Assembly (NCBI GenBank): GCA_038373885.1
Contig: JAWZYV010006213.1
Span: 372,001-436,000, forward strand
Length of the DNA: 64,000 bases
Source of the DNA: Cheiracanthium punctorium
Lineage: Eukaryota; Arthropoda; Arachnida; Araneae; Cheiracanthiidae
Reading direction: 5' to 3'
The notes under the pieces were generated by a model, which was given only the letters and a program-made list of their open reading frames with translations, did not search any database and was not told the origin of the DNA. The position numbers were made by a program, and so were the translations under genes. Positions 13,203 through 24,406 of this stretch are shown in pieces. How positions within the stretch are numbered: the stretch's first letter is position 1; each line of letters starts with the position of its first letter.

Positions 13203-13983
13203 TATATTGTTTGTGTTGTCATTTATGAAATTGCATATTAATGCATATAAGTATTTACACAAAAAATGTTCCAAACATACATTTTTTAAAAATATTTTAA
13301 AATTTCAGATTTTTTTCATCCTTCAGTACTTTTCTTCCCTATGCATTTTTTACGTCTGACAAAAGAGCACTAATCCTGATATTCATGATTTTCGAATTTG
13401 CCATAGTAAAATCTATTTGCATTGAAGTCTACAGGGCTGTCACTGTAAGTTCGGCCTGTTCAATCACGTCATCAGAGGGACTTACCGCATCAGACTCTGA
13501 ATTAAAGCCTGAAAGGCGTAAAAATACAAGCACATAAGTCACATCATCAACATCACCACTGCATAAATGTACAAAGTTGAAACATCTATCTCATTCTTTT
13601 GCCATGTTATACGACCCTATCTTAGAGTTTTATACGAACAAGGTCAGAATTTTTCCACTGTGTAACACCAAACCGTCCAAATATGTTATAGGGGTCTATT
13701 GTACTTACACCGGCTATCAATTTGCGTTAGAGCAATTGGTTTGTTTTCTTCACTTTACAGCCTGAAAAACGCAAGAAAATTTCAGGATATTGAACTGGGA
13801 TAGGTCACTTATAAAAGGTTGTGTGATCCCTTCTAGAGAACTTTTTAACATTAAGTTGATTGGGTTAAAAATCGAGACCTTAAAAAATTGGTCGTTGAAG
13901 GAAGGGGTCGCTTGTTACGATTCAAAATTGGGGGTTGTCGAAGATTCAAAATTTAATATTTTCAGTCAAAATAAATTATCAAG
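13203..13983. other. Intergenic or intronic DNA upstream of a candidate exon
   Basis: No feature is recognised. A possible acceptor (ttttcag ending near 13967) precedes the candidate exon, but an in-frame TAA follows it. Confidence 0.4.
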
Positions 13984-14147
13984 GTACTTACATATTATGC
14001 CGGCGGCCCGCCAGAATGGGCCATTTTCCGCAAAGATGAAAGCTGGAAGCATGAAATTATTGATGGTTCGATATACGATTGGCAACAGTTTTCGAGTACA
14101 TTTGACGAAAAATATAGTTTGGGTGGGAATGACTACCGGGATAATAC
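13984..14147 (+). CDS. Candidate internal exon of an unrecognised protein
   Basis: One frame stays open for about 54 codons and encodes a hydrophilic stretch with segments PPEWAIFRKDESWKHEIIDG and LGGNDYRDNT. It ends at a strong consensus donor, AC|GTAAGTACC, with the intron starting at 14148. Local GC content is higher than around it. The upstream border is uncertain: the in-frame TAA just downstream of the good acceptor at about 13967 forces a weaker AG at 13982-13983. A different frame here is also open (13790-14161) but crosses the donor and gives an implausible composition. I do not recognise the family, and no neighbouring exon was found in the window, so this could be a remnant or chance. 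Confidence 0.35.
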
Positions 14148-15790
14148 GTAAGTACCATTAACAATATCAATGCTTTCATCATTAATATCGCTTTAAAATA
14201 ATACACTGTAATAAATGTAATTTTTAAGTTCATAGTTATTTGTACTTGAGTAAAGTTAATGAAAAAGAAGAAATAACTGTTTGCTTTTTTATTACGGTAT
14301 GCACAAATGCGATTGAATAGAGACTTATTCCTTCTTTTTTAAAAGCAAAAACTGTTGCAATTCACAAAGCTACCGATAACTGGTCCTGATATACATAATG
14401 TGAACAAGGCCAAATGAAGAACGATCTCTTTGTAATTTTGTAATGCTATTCATGCAAACTACAATTTTTTATCAATATTTGTGCTGTTTTAGTGAATTTC
14501 TTAGATTTATACAGATTTGTAAATTTATACAGAAATTATTTAAAATTTGGTTTAATCTGTATATTTACTGTGGTTTTCAGAAATTTCCAATTTTCCCCGC
14601 TGATTTTATTTTTTACATTTCTATCTGCATATTTACTTTATAGTATATTTGGTTTTCCTTGTTTGTTTTTTTGTTTTACTTTTATCAAGCATTGCTATAA
14701 AATATATAGAGTTTTTAATGTCAAATATATATAATATAGTTTTTATGAAACTACAAAGTTGAACACATACTACAGTTATAACTCTAAAAACCTATTGAAC
14801 TGTTAGTCCCGTTCTGATAGTTTCAAAAACGTTGTTTTGATATTTTAAAACAGCGTCAGTTTAAACAATAACTGATTTATTTTTATGAACTATTGTTGCT
14901 TTTGCTGCTATTGTTTGTGTGAAAATTTAATTAAATTTGCTATGCCCTTTCGCAGCTTCGTCAAATAATTCAGCACAATTAAAACAATTGTCAGCTGATG
15001 CATAAAGAAAAGTGGTTGAACTTACTATAGAGAAAACAGTATTCCCCTAAACTTTTTAATCATAGTAGATTACATCCATACTTACCATACATTTATGTTA
15101 ACATAATCATATGAAAAATCAGTATTTACTTGGAATTATTAAAAACCTGATAACTGCACATGAAACTATTTTTATAGTGTTATTGAAGAGTAATACATAA
15201 ATTTTCACAAACAATTTATTTTTCTGCATTACATCTTGAATAATAATAATGACAGTAATACTAGTAAATGATTATAACACAGAGAAGAAGAGTAATGCAT
15301 TTCCTCAATATTAAAAAATAATTACACTAATTTCTATTTTGTTTTTATTTTAGAAACAAGAATTTACAATGATATTTCTAATAAACAATTTTTATAAACA
15401 ATCTTTGTACTACAACTAAGATGTAATAGCTTAGATAAAGTAATTTTTACCTTTACAGAATCACTACCGTTGAACATTTCTAACGTTTTGTTTAACATAG
15501 CAGAGACATAAAATATTATTCTTTCATTTCCTTTAGTATGTAAAATTTGATTTGATAACTACATACATATCATTTTACATATTTATATGGAATGAATTCC
15601 TTTCTTTTCCCTTTTACGAAATTTTTTCTATCGGGTAGGGATACACGAGCTTTTTTTTCCACTCAGAAAGGAACTTGAAATCGAGAAGCAAAATATAGCG
15701 TAGCTGTTGTAGCATACACATGATCGGGTGTAGCTTGTTAATAAACTAATGAGAAGCTTCCCTGTCGCGTTTTCAAGGTTGCCTGTGGAA
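14148..15790. other. AT-rich DNA without recognised features
   Basis: The open frames at 14443-14734 are F/I/Y-rich translations of AT-rich sequence and overlap each other. No element termini are seen. Confidence 0.5.
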
Positions 15791-15849
15791 GGATACAACT
15801 AAACCTCTATTTCAAGGTCATCTGGTGGTCACATTTGTATGAAAGACTT

Positions 15850-16240
15850 TACTGCAGTTAACGATTTGTGTGGCCATGGGCGCCAATACCAATGGGCAGC
15901 GCCCAGCCCATCGGTATGCGTGCAGCCCATAGGTTGTAGCTAAGGAACATCATGGCTGTACACATGTCTATAGTTGAGAACATCAAGCTCATGAGCAACA
16001 GGGCACCCATGTTGTGCCTACCCTATGTTGGGCACATAGTATGAGCCCAACATAGGTATGGACCCATACCATTGGCCCATATCTGTGGGAGGGGCCATGT
16101 CATTACCCCAGCTTCCTCTTTACCGTTATGACTTGCGCACTGGTATAACATAGTGGTTTAACACTAAAATGTAGTCCTGGATACAGGATCCTGGATTTGC
16201 CCCCCCCCTTCAAACAATCGTATGGGCGCCCATAATATAT
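15850..16240. repeat. GC-rich island with hairpin and exon-A-like fragment
   Basis: This stretch has a much higher GC content than its surroundings and is rich in the words cccat and atggg. cctatgttgggc (16022-16033) pairs perfectly with gcccaacatagg (16044-16055), giving a 12-bp stem. At 15971-15987 the 17 bases tagttgagaacatcaag are identical to the TM7-coding part of receptor exon A, and looser similarity continues to about 16001. It could be a fragment of a further, lost receptor exon captured in a repeat. No open frame survives. Confidence 0.4.
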
Positions 16241-16722
16241 TAGAACTATGAATCTATATTAGCGTGTTCACTTCTTAATTATTTTTACTTTTAAAATAAC
16301 TATAACACTTGGATCACTTATTTAAGATTACTTGGACAGTGAGCTTATTAGTATTGATATTGAAGAAGAAGGATATGTTTTAGGTTTTTATCTATTCAAT
16401 ATGAATCAATGTTACACTGGTACGAACAAGAAAACGAATTAGCTCGCAATAAAGAACGCGCACGTGTGACCTCCTAGTGTGCGTTCCCATGCTGCGTTTA
16501 AGCAGCATAAAAAAAAACACCTGTGCAGCCGTAACTTAACTTCCAAGATCAATATTTTTCCACGCCACATTGGTTAAAAAGCATTCATTTAAACAAAGAG
16601 TTCAACTTAAAGCTTGCTCTATACGTTGTTCTTTTATGGTATGTGCTTTAGTTAAATTTTAAATTCAGAATTGATTTTAAATATGTTTCTTTTAAACGAT
16701 CTCTCAAAATCTCTTTCTGAAA

Positions 16723-16728
16723 TTTATT
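16723..16728 (-). terminator. Candidate polyadenylation signal for exon A1
   Basis: AATAAA on the minus strand lies about 155 nt past the A1 stop codon. The equivalent place in unit 2 has no perfect match nearby, so this is tentative. Confidence 0.35.
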
Positions 16729-16881
16729 TTAATTATCCATTAATGAGCAACTGTTGATGATAAAGTGTATTACCAAAATATATTCAAACCAAAAAAATGA
16801 GGATTACCCTAATAATAGTTTTTTGGACTAATGGCAGCTGAAAACCTTAGCTTAAATTCAAGTTTTGCTGCTTAAATCGGA

Positions 16882-17488
16882 TTATTTTTCTGTATTTCTG
16901 AAATACGACATCTTTTCATTATACTTTTTGCGAACTTCAGAAGCAATCGTTGTAATTTTTCCCCATCCAGTTTGAAGAACTTTACAAACGGCTTCATGTC
17001 CATCTTTTCTTAAGATAGTATACACTAACGGATTGATGGCTGTAGTTGAGAACATCAAGATCAAATAGCACGTGAGCAGACTTCGAGGAAACAAGCCATC
17101 CTTGTGATTTATGAAACTAAATTTCCCAACAAAATATGGAGCTACGAATGTGTAATACAAGATGACCAGTACGTAGAAGCTTTTGAGAATCTTCTTGTCA
17201 CCTTTAGTAGAAGCTGTTTGATTTCTTGCTTGGAATTCTTTAGAAATTGTTTGAGATGAAACGGAATTCCGTTTTCTGACTGCGTAGATGACAGAAATAT
17301 TAGTGCCCAACAATAGAAGAGACGGAACCCAAAAACAGAGGTAAGCAGCCGTAAAGGAAGAATACTTTCTTTCACTAGTCCATCTAGGGGAACACATCAG
17401 TTCCCAGCCGTTGTAAGATGTACTTCCTTTGTCGATGAGACTTGCTGAGAGAATCAAGCTAAATATCCATATGATAGCAACGGTGCAC
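16882..17488 (-). CDS. GPCR terminal exon A1 (TM4-TM7 half)
   Basis: This terminal exon encodes the second half of a rhodopsin-like receptor: TM4 with W4.50 (VAIIWIFSLILSAS), extracellular loop 2 with its conserved cysteine (WELMCSPRW), TM5 with P5.50 (FWVPSLLLL), TM6 with P6.50 (FVAPYFVGKF), TM7 with NPxxY as NPLVY, and a basic cytoplasmic tail. There is no start codon. The exon opens at an acceptor, tattgtgcAG|G, and its first base completes the CG|G codon left by exon N1 (phase 2). N1+A1 is 1014 nt, or 337 residues plus stop. TM6 lacks the usual tryptophan of the CWxP motif. B1 lies 5.7 kb upstream on the same strand and is an alternative to it. Similarity to A2 is close to 90% at protein level by eye. 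Membrane location follows from the seven helices. Ligand and G protein are unknown. Confidence 0.85.
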
Positions 17489-17779
17489 CTGCACAATAAA
17501 AAGATTTGTTAAGTCGTTAATTTACACAAGTTTATAATACATCAAATGCGCCATATTCTATTGTGAACGATTTTAACCAAACTGTTTTCACGTTGTTTTT
17601 AATATTTCAATAATTTAGTATTTTTTTTTCAATGATCTATAGCCGTCATTTTAAAATATTTGCTACAATAAACCAATAAAACAAGGACCCTTCGGAAAAA
17701 ACACTCAAAATACTGGTGTTAAACAATAACGTAAATAAAAAACTTTGTAAAAAACACACATAAGATGTTATAGGTAAGA

Positions 17780-17825
17780 GGATACGCACGTTTCAACCAA
17801 AAATTGTTTTGGCCTTCGTCAGTCC
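17780..17825 (-). ncRNA. Hammerhead-ribozyme-like motif, left arm
   Basis: On the minus strand the core reads CTGACGA, then an A-rich/T-rich stem II, GAAA, a 3-bp stem III (ACG-TG-CGT), A as cleavage base, and TCC pairing with GGA before the core (stem I). Hammerheads with very short stem III are known in Penelope-like elements. Stem II pairs only after allowing one extra A and two G-U pairs, so activity is uncertain. It is the mirror copy of the motif at 17937-17982. Confidence 0.45.
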
Positions 17826-17936
17826 AAGCCCTTCGTTGCAAGCAACACAGGGAACTTTTGTTCCCTGTGTTGCTTGCACAGGGTCAGGTGCTCAGAATGT
17901 TGCTGATTTCCCTGTGTTGCTTGCAACGAAGGGCTT

Positions 17937-17982
17937 GGACTGACGAAGGCCAAAACAATTTTTGGTTGAAACGTGCGTATCC
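17937..17982 (+). ncRNA. Hammerhead-ribozyme-like motif, right arm
   Basis: Same motif on the plus strand: stem I GGA (17937-17939) with TCC (17980-17982), core CTGACGA 17940-17946, stem II about 17948-17967, GAAA 17968-17971, stem III closing at 17978 and predicted cleavage after A17979. The caveat about stem II is the same as for the left copy. Confidence 0.45.
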
Positions 17983-18032
17983 TCTTACCTATAACATCTT
18001 ATGTGTGTTTTTTATTTACGTCAAGGGCCCTT

Positions 18033-19331
18033 CATTCATTTACCGATTATATTAGATATCATCGTTCCATTGAGAAGGCTGTCAAAAAGTGTACTTCCGT
18101 TTCTTCTCGCAAATTTGAATCCAAAACCTTAATAGCACAATTAAGTCATACTAATGCCTTAACAAGATGTTTAGTAGCTTCAAAGATGTAAAGTGAATAA
18201 TACAGGGAACTAATACTAAAGTTTTGTTAAAGAACAGCATGAGTATTTCACAAGTTAAATGATTGCACTTCCAACGACAAGGTATCAAAATGCAGCTCAT
18301 AAATCTAATTTCTTCAAATCATAATCATTCTAATTCCTTCTTCTTTTCTCAATATGGAAGACATTGTAACAAACTAGTTCATAAAATTTTACTTTTTACT
18401 ATATTCTTAACATTTTCACTAATTTAATTGTTCAAAAATTTTAAATTTCAGAATTAAATCCTAACTGGAACTCTAAAGTCTTCAAATCGCATTTGTAAAG
18501 GGATTTAAATAGGCTCCATAGCTCATACATAAATGATGCCATAGACAGATTAATAGATAGGGCAATTCCGGTTGTTTCGCCGCTTTCGGGACAAAACAGC
18601 GCCCCTTGTATTTCTTGTCGATATATAGCAGTCAAACGCACAGTATAGGTACAGAATGAGATTTCCTTCGCTAGTGTATAACTTGAATCACTTTTAATGT
18701 TTTATCTCTAGTTATGCAATCTTATTTTGAGGTAAACGCATGATTTCATTTAAAAAACTTCTAAACGCATTATACTTGTATTAAGAACTTTTTTACACTA
18801 AGTACTGAATCCATGCATGATTTCGAAGTCAAAACTAAGTGTAGCACCTGTATAGATTAATTTGTATATGGTTACGACGTTTTCCGTTGTTAGGACATGC
18901 AAATGTTATGTGTTACGTCTGTACCGTACAAAATGGGATAGATGCCACACTGCCATTCCGGTATATATGCGGCAGTCTCTTTTGCACGAAACGTCGCAAT
19001 TAGCAAAATTTTATTTTCTCCCCGTGTCTTATTCTTTTTATTTTACTGAATTTATGTTACTGGAGTATATTTGATGGTTTGATTAACTAGATTGATATTA
19101 ACTTTTTTCTTTTGATTTTACACGAATTGACCAAGTTGGGCATGTTATTATTCGTTAATTGCAATTGTAATAATTTTGCATTTTAACGTTCTGAATGAAA
19201 TATTGTTTTAAAACAATGAAATATTGTTTTAAAAAACCGGATAAATTGTTAATTTGTTTGCAGATTTCATTAGAAAAGCCCACATTAAAAAAATAAACCA
19301 ATGTTAAAACAAATAAAACAATGTAAACACT
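18033..19331. other. Intron or intergenic DNA shared with unit 2
   Basis: It aligns with about 44665-45160 and 46445-47215 of unit 2. No coding signal is seen. The minus-strand frame at 18441-18641 is not conserved as protein in unit 2. Confidence 0.55.
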
Positions 19332-21574
19332 AGGGTGGATCGAAAAGTATAGGAAAAAAATATTTTTTTCGAAATTAATTTTGGCCTAGGGTAGAAAAGT
19401 TGCGTATTGAGTGTTTTAGTTTACATGTAAATTTTTATTGAAATTCATATACATCTTGAGATGCCCCCAAGTGGCTTAAATATAGTTTAAAATTGAAATT
19501 TTACGAAAATTTAAAAAAAACTAATAACATTTGAAATTGCTTTTGACGCAAGATCATAAAGTTGCGACTTGGATACATTAGTAAATGAATTTATTTTTTA
19601 CTTAATTCCATTCATGTGTTCATGTGCCTCAATACCCCTTCCCCCCCAAAAAAAAAGTAGCCAAAAATTGCAATTTTATAATGTAAAGTAATTTTTTAAA
19701 AATAAATCTGGAAGAGTACTTAGGTAATAAAGTATAAATGTTTCTGTCACGTCTAAAAAGTATCTGTATGAAAACTACAGGTGGTAGGAGTATTTTTGTA
19801 GGTGCTCCAAATAATAAAACTGTTAAGTTGATATATTAATCTATAATATGTATATGATATAATCAAGTGCATGAAAAAACTATTTCAATCTAAACTCTGA
19901 TTTTGAATTAAAAGATTTAATTATGTTCCTTGATTTATAAACATTGATCTCATAAACCCATTCCTTCTTGTTTTACGATAACAAGAGATGCAACCTCTGT
20001 TACCAACTTTACACAGCCTTCGGTTCTCTGTGTGTGGCATGGGAAGATAGACAAACTAGAGAATTTATCTGAAGCAATCTCCTTTAACAGGAATATTTTT
20101 AAATCTTCATCGTAGATGTCTTTAAAAACCGGAGGCTCTAACCACTCGCTATTATCATTCCAAATAATTAAATTCGTATAATCTGTTGCTTCCATATTTA
20201 TTAATCTGGTACGCGAAAATTTCTCACAGATAAAGTATTTTGATTCTCCTTTTTGGCAGAAATAACCCTACAGTAAGCTAATTTTCAAATAGTATCTCTA
20301 TCACATAACATAGGTAGAAGAAAGTACTCCGTATGTGCAAAAAATTCATTTCTTTGGATGACAGCTTCAACATTTTTTCTTAGGTGATCCACCATGTGTC
20401 TTGAGTGCATAATTAGCTTCTACGAATGTTTAGAACCTTCAATGCACAATGGCATGTAACAAGTTTCCAGAAGGCTCTTCAGTTGCCGCATAAAGACGAA
20501 GGTTTCAGCTTGCGTTTGTCAACCACCTCGAATGCACCACCAGTATTGGTTGAATAGCAGCTAAATCTTCACTGCATTCTCCTGAAGACACCGCTTTTAA
20601 CATATCCAACAAATATCGTTGATCTGTACTTAAAATACATATGGAAATGGATTTCCCTCGATTTTACAGAATTTAGTTACAAAAAGTGTATGGCAAGGAT
20701 TGCAATAACTTGCTAATTGCACTAGAAAATTATTTAGGGGCCGTGAATTACACCATCAGGCTGAACCAAAAGATATCATAAAAGAAGTTCGTTAAGATGT
20801 AGAACCAAAGTCGACATTTAACTCAGCTTCTAGAAGACTTATTAATTTCTGCCTTTGTACCAGTATTGACGATTGTCCCATCGTATCAGATTGCTATACG
20901 TGAGTCAGTTGATATACCTCAGTTGATGTTAAAAAAATATTAATGTTCCATTCTTAATGTTAATCGAAGATCCAGACGATACAGTTAGATGCCCAAGGTA
21001 AATGCAACTGGGTTTTTGTATTAAAGAAATATGTTCTTCTCTGACACACCGCCATGTTATTTGTAGTTAAATGGATCGATGGTAACGACTGCACTTTTTC
21101 AGCGTTGGGCAGTGTATCCATTTGGTCTTCTATATTGATGTGAAAATGTTTGCGCTTCAAAGGATTAAGCGAGACGTCTCATTCTTTTCGTGGGGAAAAT
21201 ATAGTGACGTCAGATCAGAAGCGAAAGCTAGTTAGCTCATGTTTCGTGCCGAAGCTAGCAAGGAAAAGAGCGGAATTTTTATTTTTTTATTAGAATTTTT
21301 GGAGCGCCTAAAGGGAATGCTAAAAACAAAAAACAAAAAAAAATATCCTTTTATATGGAAAAATACTTCTGGCTATTAGGCAAATTATGCCATCCAAGCG
21401 ATTACGTACGTGTAAACATTCTTTTTAAAAAATCGATTTTTTGGAGTGAGTGGGGCACCTGAAGGGGATGTTTAAACAACAATTTTTTTTCGGGAAAATC
21501 TCATCAGACCTTTTGGCAAATTTTTCCATGTAGTCCGTCATTAAAACTTAAAAAAAAATTTCGATCTACCCTAG
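19332..21574 (-). mobile_element. hAT-like DNA transposon, degenerate, unit 1 only
   Basis: A 2.2-kb insertion absent from unit 2, whose empty site reads gtaaacactatttta near 47210. The ends are inverted: (ct)agggtggatcgaaa on the left and tttcgatctaccct(ag) on the right. The flanking taaacact and caaacact fit an 8-bp target duplication with one mismatch, the hAT hallmark. The interior has minus-strand remnants of a conserved transposon protein (19950-20390). Confidence 0.75.
19950..20390 (-). pseudogene. Remnant of a transposon-encoded protein with FPCHTQ...CVKLVTE motif
   Basis: Reading the minus strand from about 20390, VDHLRKNVEAVIQRNEFF is followed by EYFLLPMLCDRDTI and a stop. A second open stretch from 20195 contains LIIWNDNSEWLEPPVFKDI and FPCHTQRTEGCVKLVTEVAS. 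The latter strongly resembles the C-terminal part of a protein family present in many copies in arthropod genomes and presumably transposon-encoded. Lying inside an element with matching inverted ends and an 8-bp duplication, it is best read as that element's own decayed transposase. Stops and gaps make it non-functional. Confidence 0.6.
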
Positions 21575-23000
21575 CAAACACTATTTTACTCTTTTTTTTT
21601 CCTCTCAAAAACACTGATGTTACATTGTTGATGAAAAAATAATTAAAATTCAATTAAACTATAAACGAATTTAATTTTAGTCGTGAACTAAGTAGGCAGA
21701 CTAATATTGATTTAAACCTGCTGTAGTACGTCTTTTTATACTAATTTAGAATCTTTTTGTAATTAAATATGTAATTATAGTCCAGATATGATTTTTTTAA
21801 AGTTTTTTTAATTTTATTTTAGTATTTCATTCTGTTCTTATGACAGGCGCAGCATACTCTCACGCAAGAGCGGCGCCTCACCCGCAATACAATGTTTTAG
21901 AAAAAAAAATTAATAAAACGTTAACTTTTTATATTTTTTGTCGCAGTACACGTACTCTATATTTTACTATAAATAGCACAGCATCATTTATTTTACTGTA
22001 TGTGCAGCCTGGGATTTTGTATCCAAATTCAAAAAGATATGCGAGTTAAGTCCAGGAATTACCCTATGTGTAGATATAGACATACATTTTACTCTAACTT
22101 ATCTTGGGCGTGCATCATGTCTTTTCAAAATAAAAAAATGGGACTTAATGTGAAATGATGATTTTTCTTCCTCAGAGTACACATTCTTCTAAGCATGGAT
22201 GGTTGGATAATCTTTGGATTGATTTGTGTTCTGTTAAGGGAAATCGGCCAACTTCCGATTTCTTCCCATCTACTGCTGCTGTTTAAAGCTTTAGCATAAC
22301 TGTTGTGTCCGGAACATAAGTTTATAATGCTCCGAAGTTCTTCATGCTTCTATACAAAATACTCTGACTTCTTTTAGTTTTCTATAGCATGCATTTATTC
22401 TTCCAAAAATTGCTTTGGAGTATAGAATTGTACATTTTTCAATAGCACTGATAAAACCCTATTATTAGTTTAAACTGGGTAAAAATAATACAGTCATTAT
22501 ACACTATTATGATATAATGCTGCAGCTGGCGCATGTAAAAGCTTTTCGTGCCTCCAATATCCTCAGGGTTCAAATGATGCCTCTAGGTGAACCATCAGGT
22601 TCAGTTCTCTCATCTGCAATTCGTTTCAAGTTGAAAGATCTTGAGCCACGCCGATTCCTAGAGGCCCACGAATAAAGTATTTCCATATTATAGTGGCTAA
22701 AGCCAATATGTTAAGTCCCACCGTCGGAATGAGGTGGGGGAGGGGGGTATATAATCCAAGCAATTATGAACTGTAATTGATTTCTTTTGCCTACAGACCT
22801 GCTAAAATTTTCTTTAAATGTAAATCATTGCTATGTTGTCCTTATTCGTTTAAAAAAGTTCACATGGTTCAGTATAAATAATTTTAATTAATTTTGTTAA
22901 AAGTTTAGATACAATTACGAATTGATAAAGCAAATAATATTCATTTATGTGATAGTCCAAATCCTAACTACGAAACACTCCTTTACAACTATTTTCATTA
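21575..23000. other. Non-coding DNA shared with unit 2
   Basis: It aligns with about 47212-48620 of unit 2, including the cagctggcgcatgtaaaag-like stretch and a G-rich tract near 22730. The frame at 21840-22049 (plus) is not preserved as protein. Nothing else is seen. Confidence 0.55.
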
Positions 23001-23004
23001 ATAT

Positions 23005-23010
23005 TTTATT
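23005..23010 (-). terminator. Polyadenylation signal for exon B1
   Basis: AATAAA on the minus strand about 180 nt past the B1 stop. The same hexamer in the same context (ctcAATAAAatatt on the minus strand) is preserved in unit 2 at 48628-48633, which supports its use. Confidence 0.6.
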
Positions 23011-23187
23011 GAGAAAACAGATTTGCTAAAACATAATAATATTAATAACTTTATAATCAGGGAGCAATATGTAAAGTAAAACTTAATGCAGATAAACCAA
23101 AGCACATAGTTTTTGCTTCACTAATTGAATCTTTTAGAGTCACAAAAATTTGTAAGTTATAAAAAAAAAGCATTTTTCTTATGTCAC

Positions 23188-23779
23188 TCAAATATGACAT
23201 ATTTGAGATAACAGCATAGAATGCAGTGCAGTAGCCGTATTTTTTGCTTTCTTCCTTATTATCTTAACAGTCACGAAAAAAGCAGCACGTTGGTCCTTTC
23301 TTAAAAAGTAATAGATGAAAGGGTTGATAGCCTTCGAGATGAACATCAGCAACATGGTTAGCATAAAATGGTCTGGAGACAGCAGGCCTTTAACTAATGA
23401 TATGTAACTGAATTTCCCAATGAAATACGGTAGATTGAAAATCAGGTACACCCCTACTAGAACATAGAAACTTATCAGAATCCTTTTGTCGTCTTTGGCC
23501 ACAAACTGGCAGTTGGTCGTTTCCTGCGCTCTCAGAGTCGGGACAGATGAGACAGAGTTCAAGTGTCTGATTGCGTAGACGATGAACATGTTGCTGATCA
23601 CCAGCAGGAGAGATGGCGCCGAAAAGCAGAATATGGCAGCTGTCATAGAAGTGGCGAAATTTGATTCATTCCAATTGGGTGAGCATAGCAGCTCCCAGCT
23701 GTTGTAAGACACCAATTGTTTGTTGCTGAGAATAGCAGAAGCGAGTAAGCTGAAGATCCAGATGAAGGCACCGGCTAGC
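23188..23779 (-). CDS. GPCR terminal exon B1 (TM4-TM7 half)
   Basis: A second, divergent version of the receptor's C-terminal half: TM4 (AFIWIFSLLASAIL), loop-2 cysteine (WELLCSPNW), an NES glycosylation site next to it, TM5 with proline (FSAPSLLLV), TM6 FNLPYFIGKF, TM7 NPxxY as NPFIY followed by FLRKDQ. The acceptor is catatAG|G at 23779 and the first base again completes CG|G, so N1+B1 is 999 nt, or 332 residues plus stop. It has no start codon of its own. It shares only about half its residues with exon A1 (estimate by eye) and sits between N1 and A1, so it can be used only instead of A1. The C-terminal tail differs from B2 because of an insertion in unit 2. Confidence 0.85.
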
Positions 23780-24406
23780 CTATATGGACAGAAACTTTGA
23801 AAATATAATTAAAAATTTCAGATATTAAACTAAAATATGGATTGGTATTATAGTGTTTCGTGGGGCTGAATAAAAAGTGTTTAAATGTGGCTTATTTCAA
23901 AAATATTTGAGCGGCTTTTAAACTGATTTTAGAATTTTAAGCTTGTTAGCATATTTTCTCGAAAAATGTTTAACAGATTATACCTTTTGTTTAATGAATA
24001 AAATAGTACTGAAAAATTTGTTTTCAGCAGTGTCGGGGAATTTATTTCATAATTTGAAAGAAAAAATTATAAGAGGCAATGTTCTAAAAGTGATAAACAT
24101 CTGTATTTATTTGAGAACATAGTTTTATCACTGTTTTATTGATAAAACACAAAAATATTTTTGAGACAGAAAGCATAAGTTGCATAAGCTACAGAAATTT
24201 CAATTTTTGACATTAACATATGCTAGTTCTGTAGATTATATTTTAAAAATAGAATTCGTTTAAATTTTTTTTAAGAATCAAACTTTTAATGAAACATTTA
24301 TGTCCTCACTATATGCTTGAAACTTTAGTATTAGTCGCAATTTCCTCACAATAAATTTGTTAACATAAAGTAGCACATACAGTTAAAGTTTAACAAAGTA
24401 AGAATA
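23780..24406. other. Intron DNA upstream of exon B1
   Basis: Alignable with 49586-50216 of unit 2; no coding sequence seen. The conserved acceptor borders exon B. Confidence 0.6.

Larger units (their letters stand above)
17703..18024. mobile_element. Foldback element made of inverted Penelope-type ends, unit 1 only
   Basis: A 322-bp insertion relative to unit 2, flanked by an 8-base near-identical duplication (ggaccctt 17695-17702, gggccctt 18025-18032). The arms are an almost perfect inverted repeat of more than 120 bp meeting in a region rich in caacacaggg. The left arm keeps the outer terminus (cactcaaaatactgg) and the right arm is truncated. Sequence order matches the ends of the Penelope-like copies at 26135 and 50372. 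The near-identity of the arms suggests a fairly young insertion. Confidence 0.75.

Noticed and set aside
13790..14161. Plus-strand open frame of 123 codons
   Set aside because: Its composition is not protein-like and it runs through a strong splice donor. A different frame in its second half looks more like a real exon.
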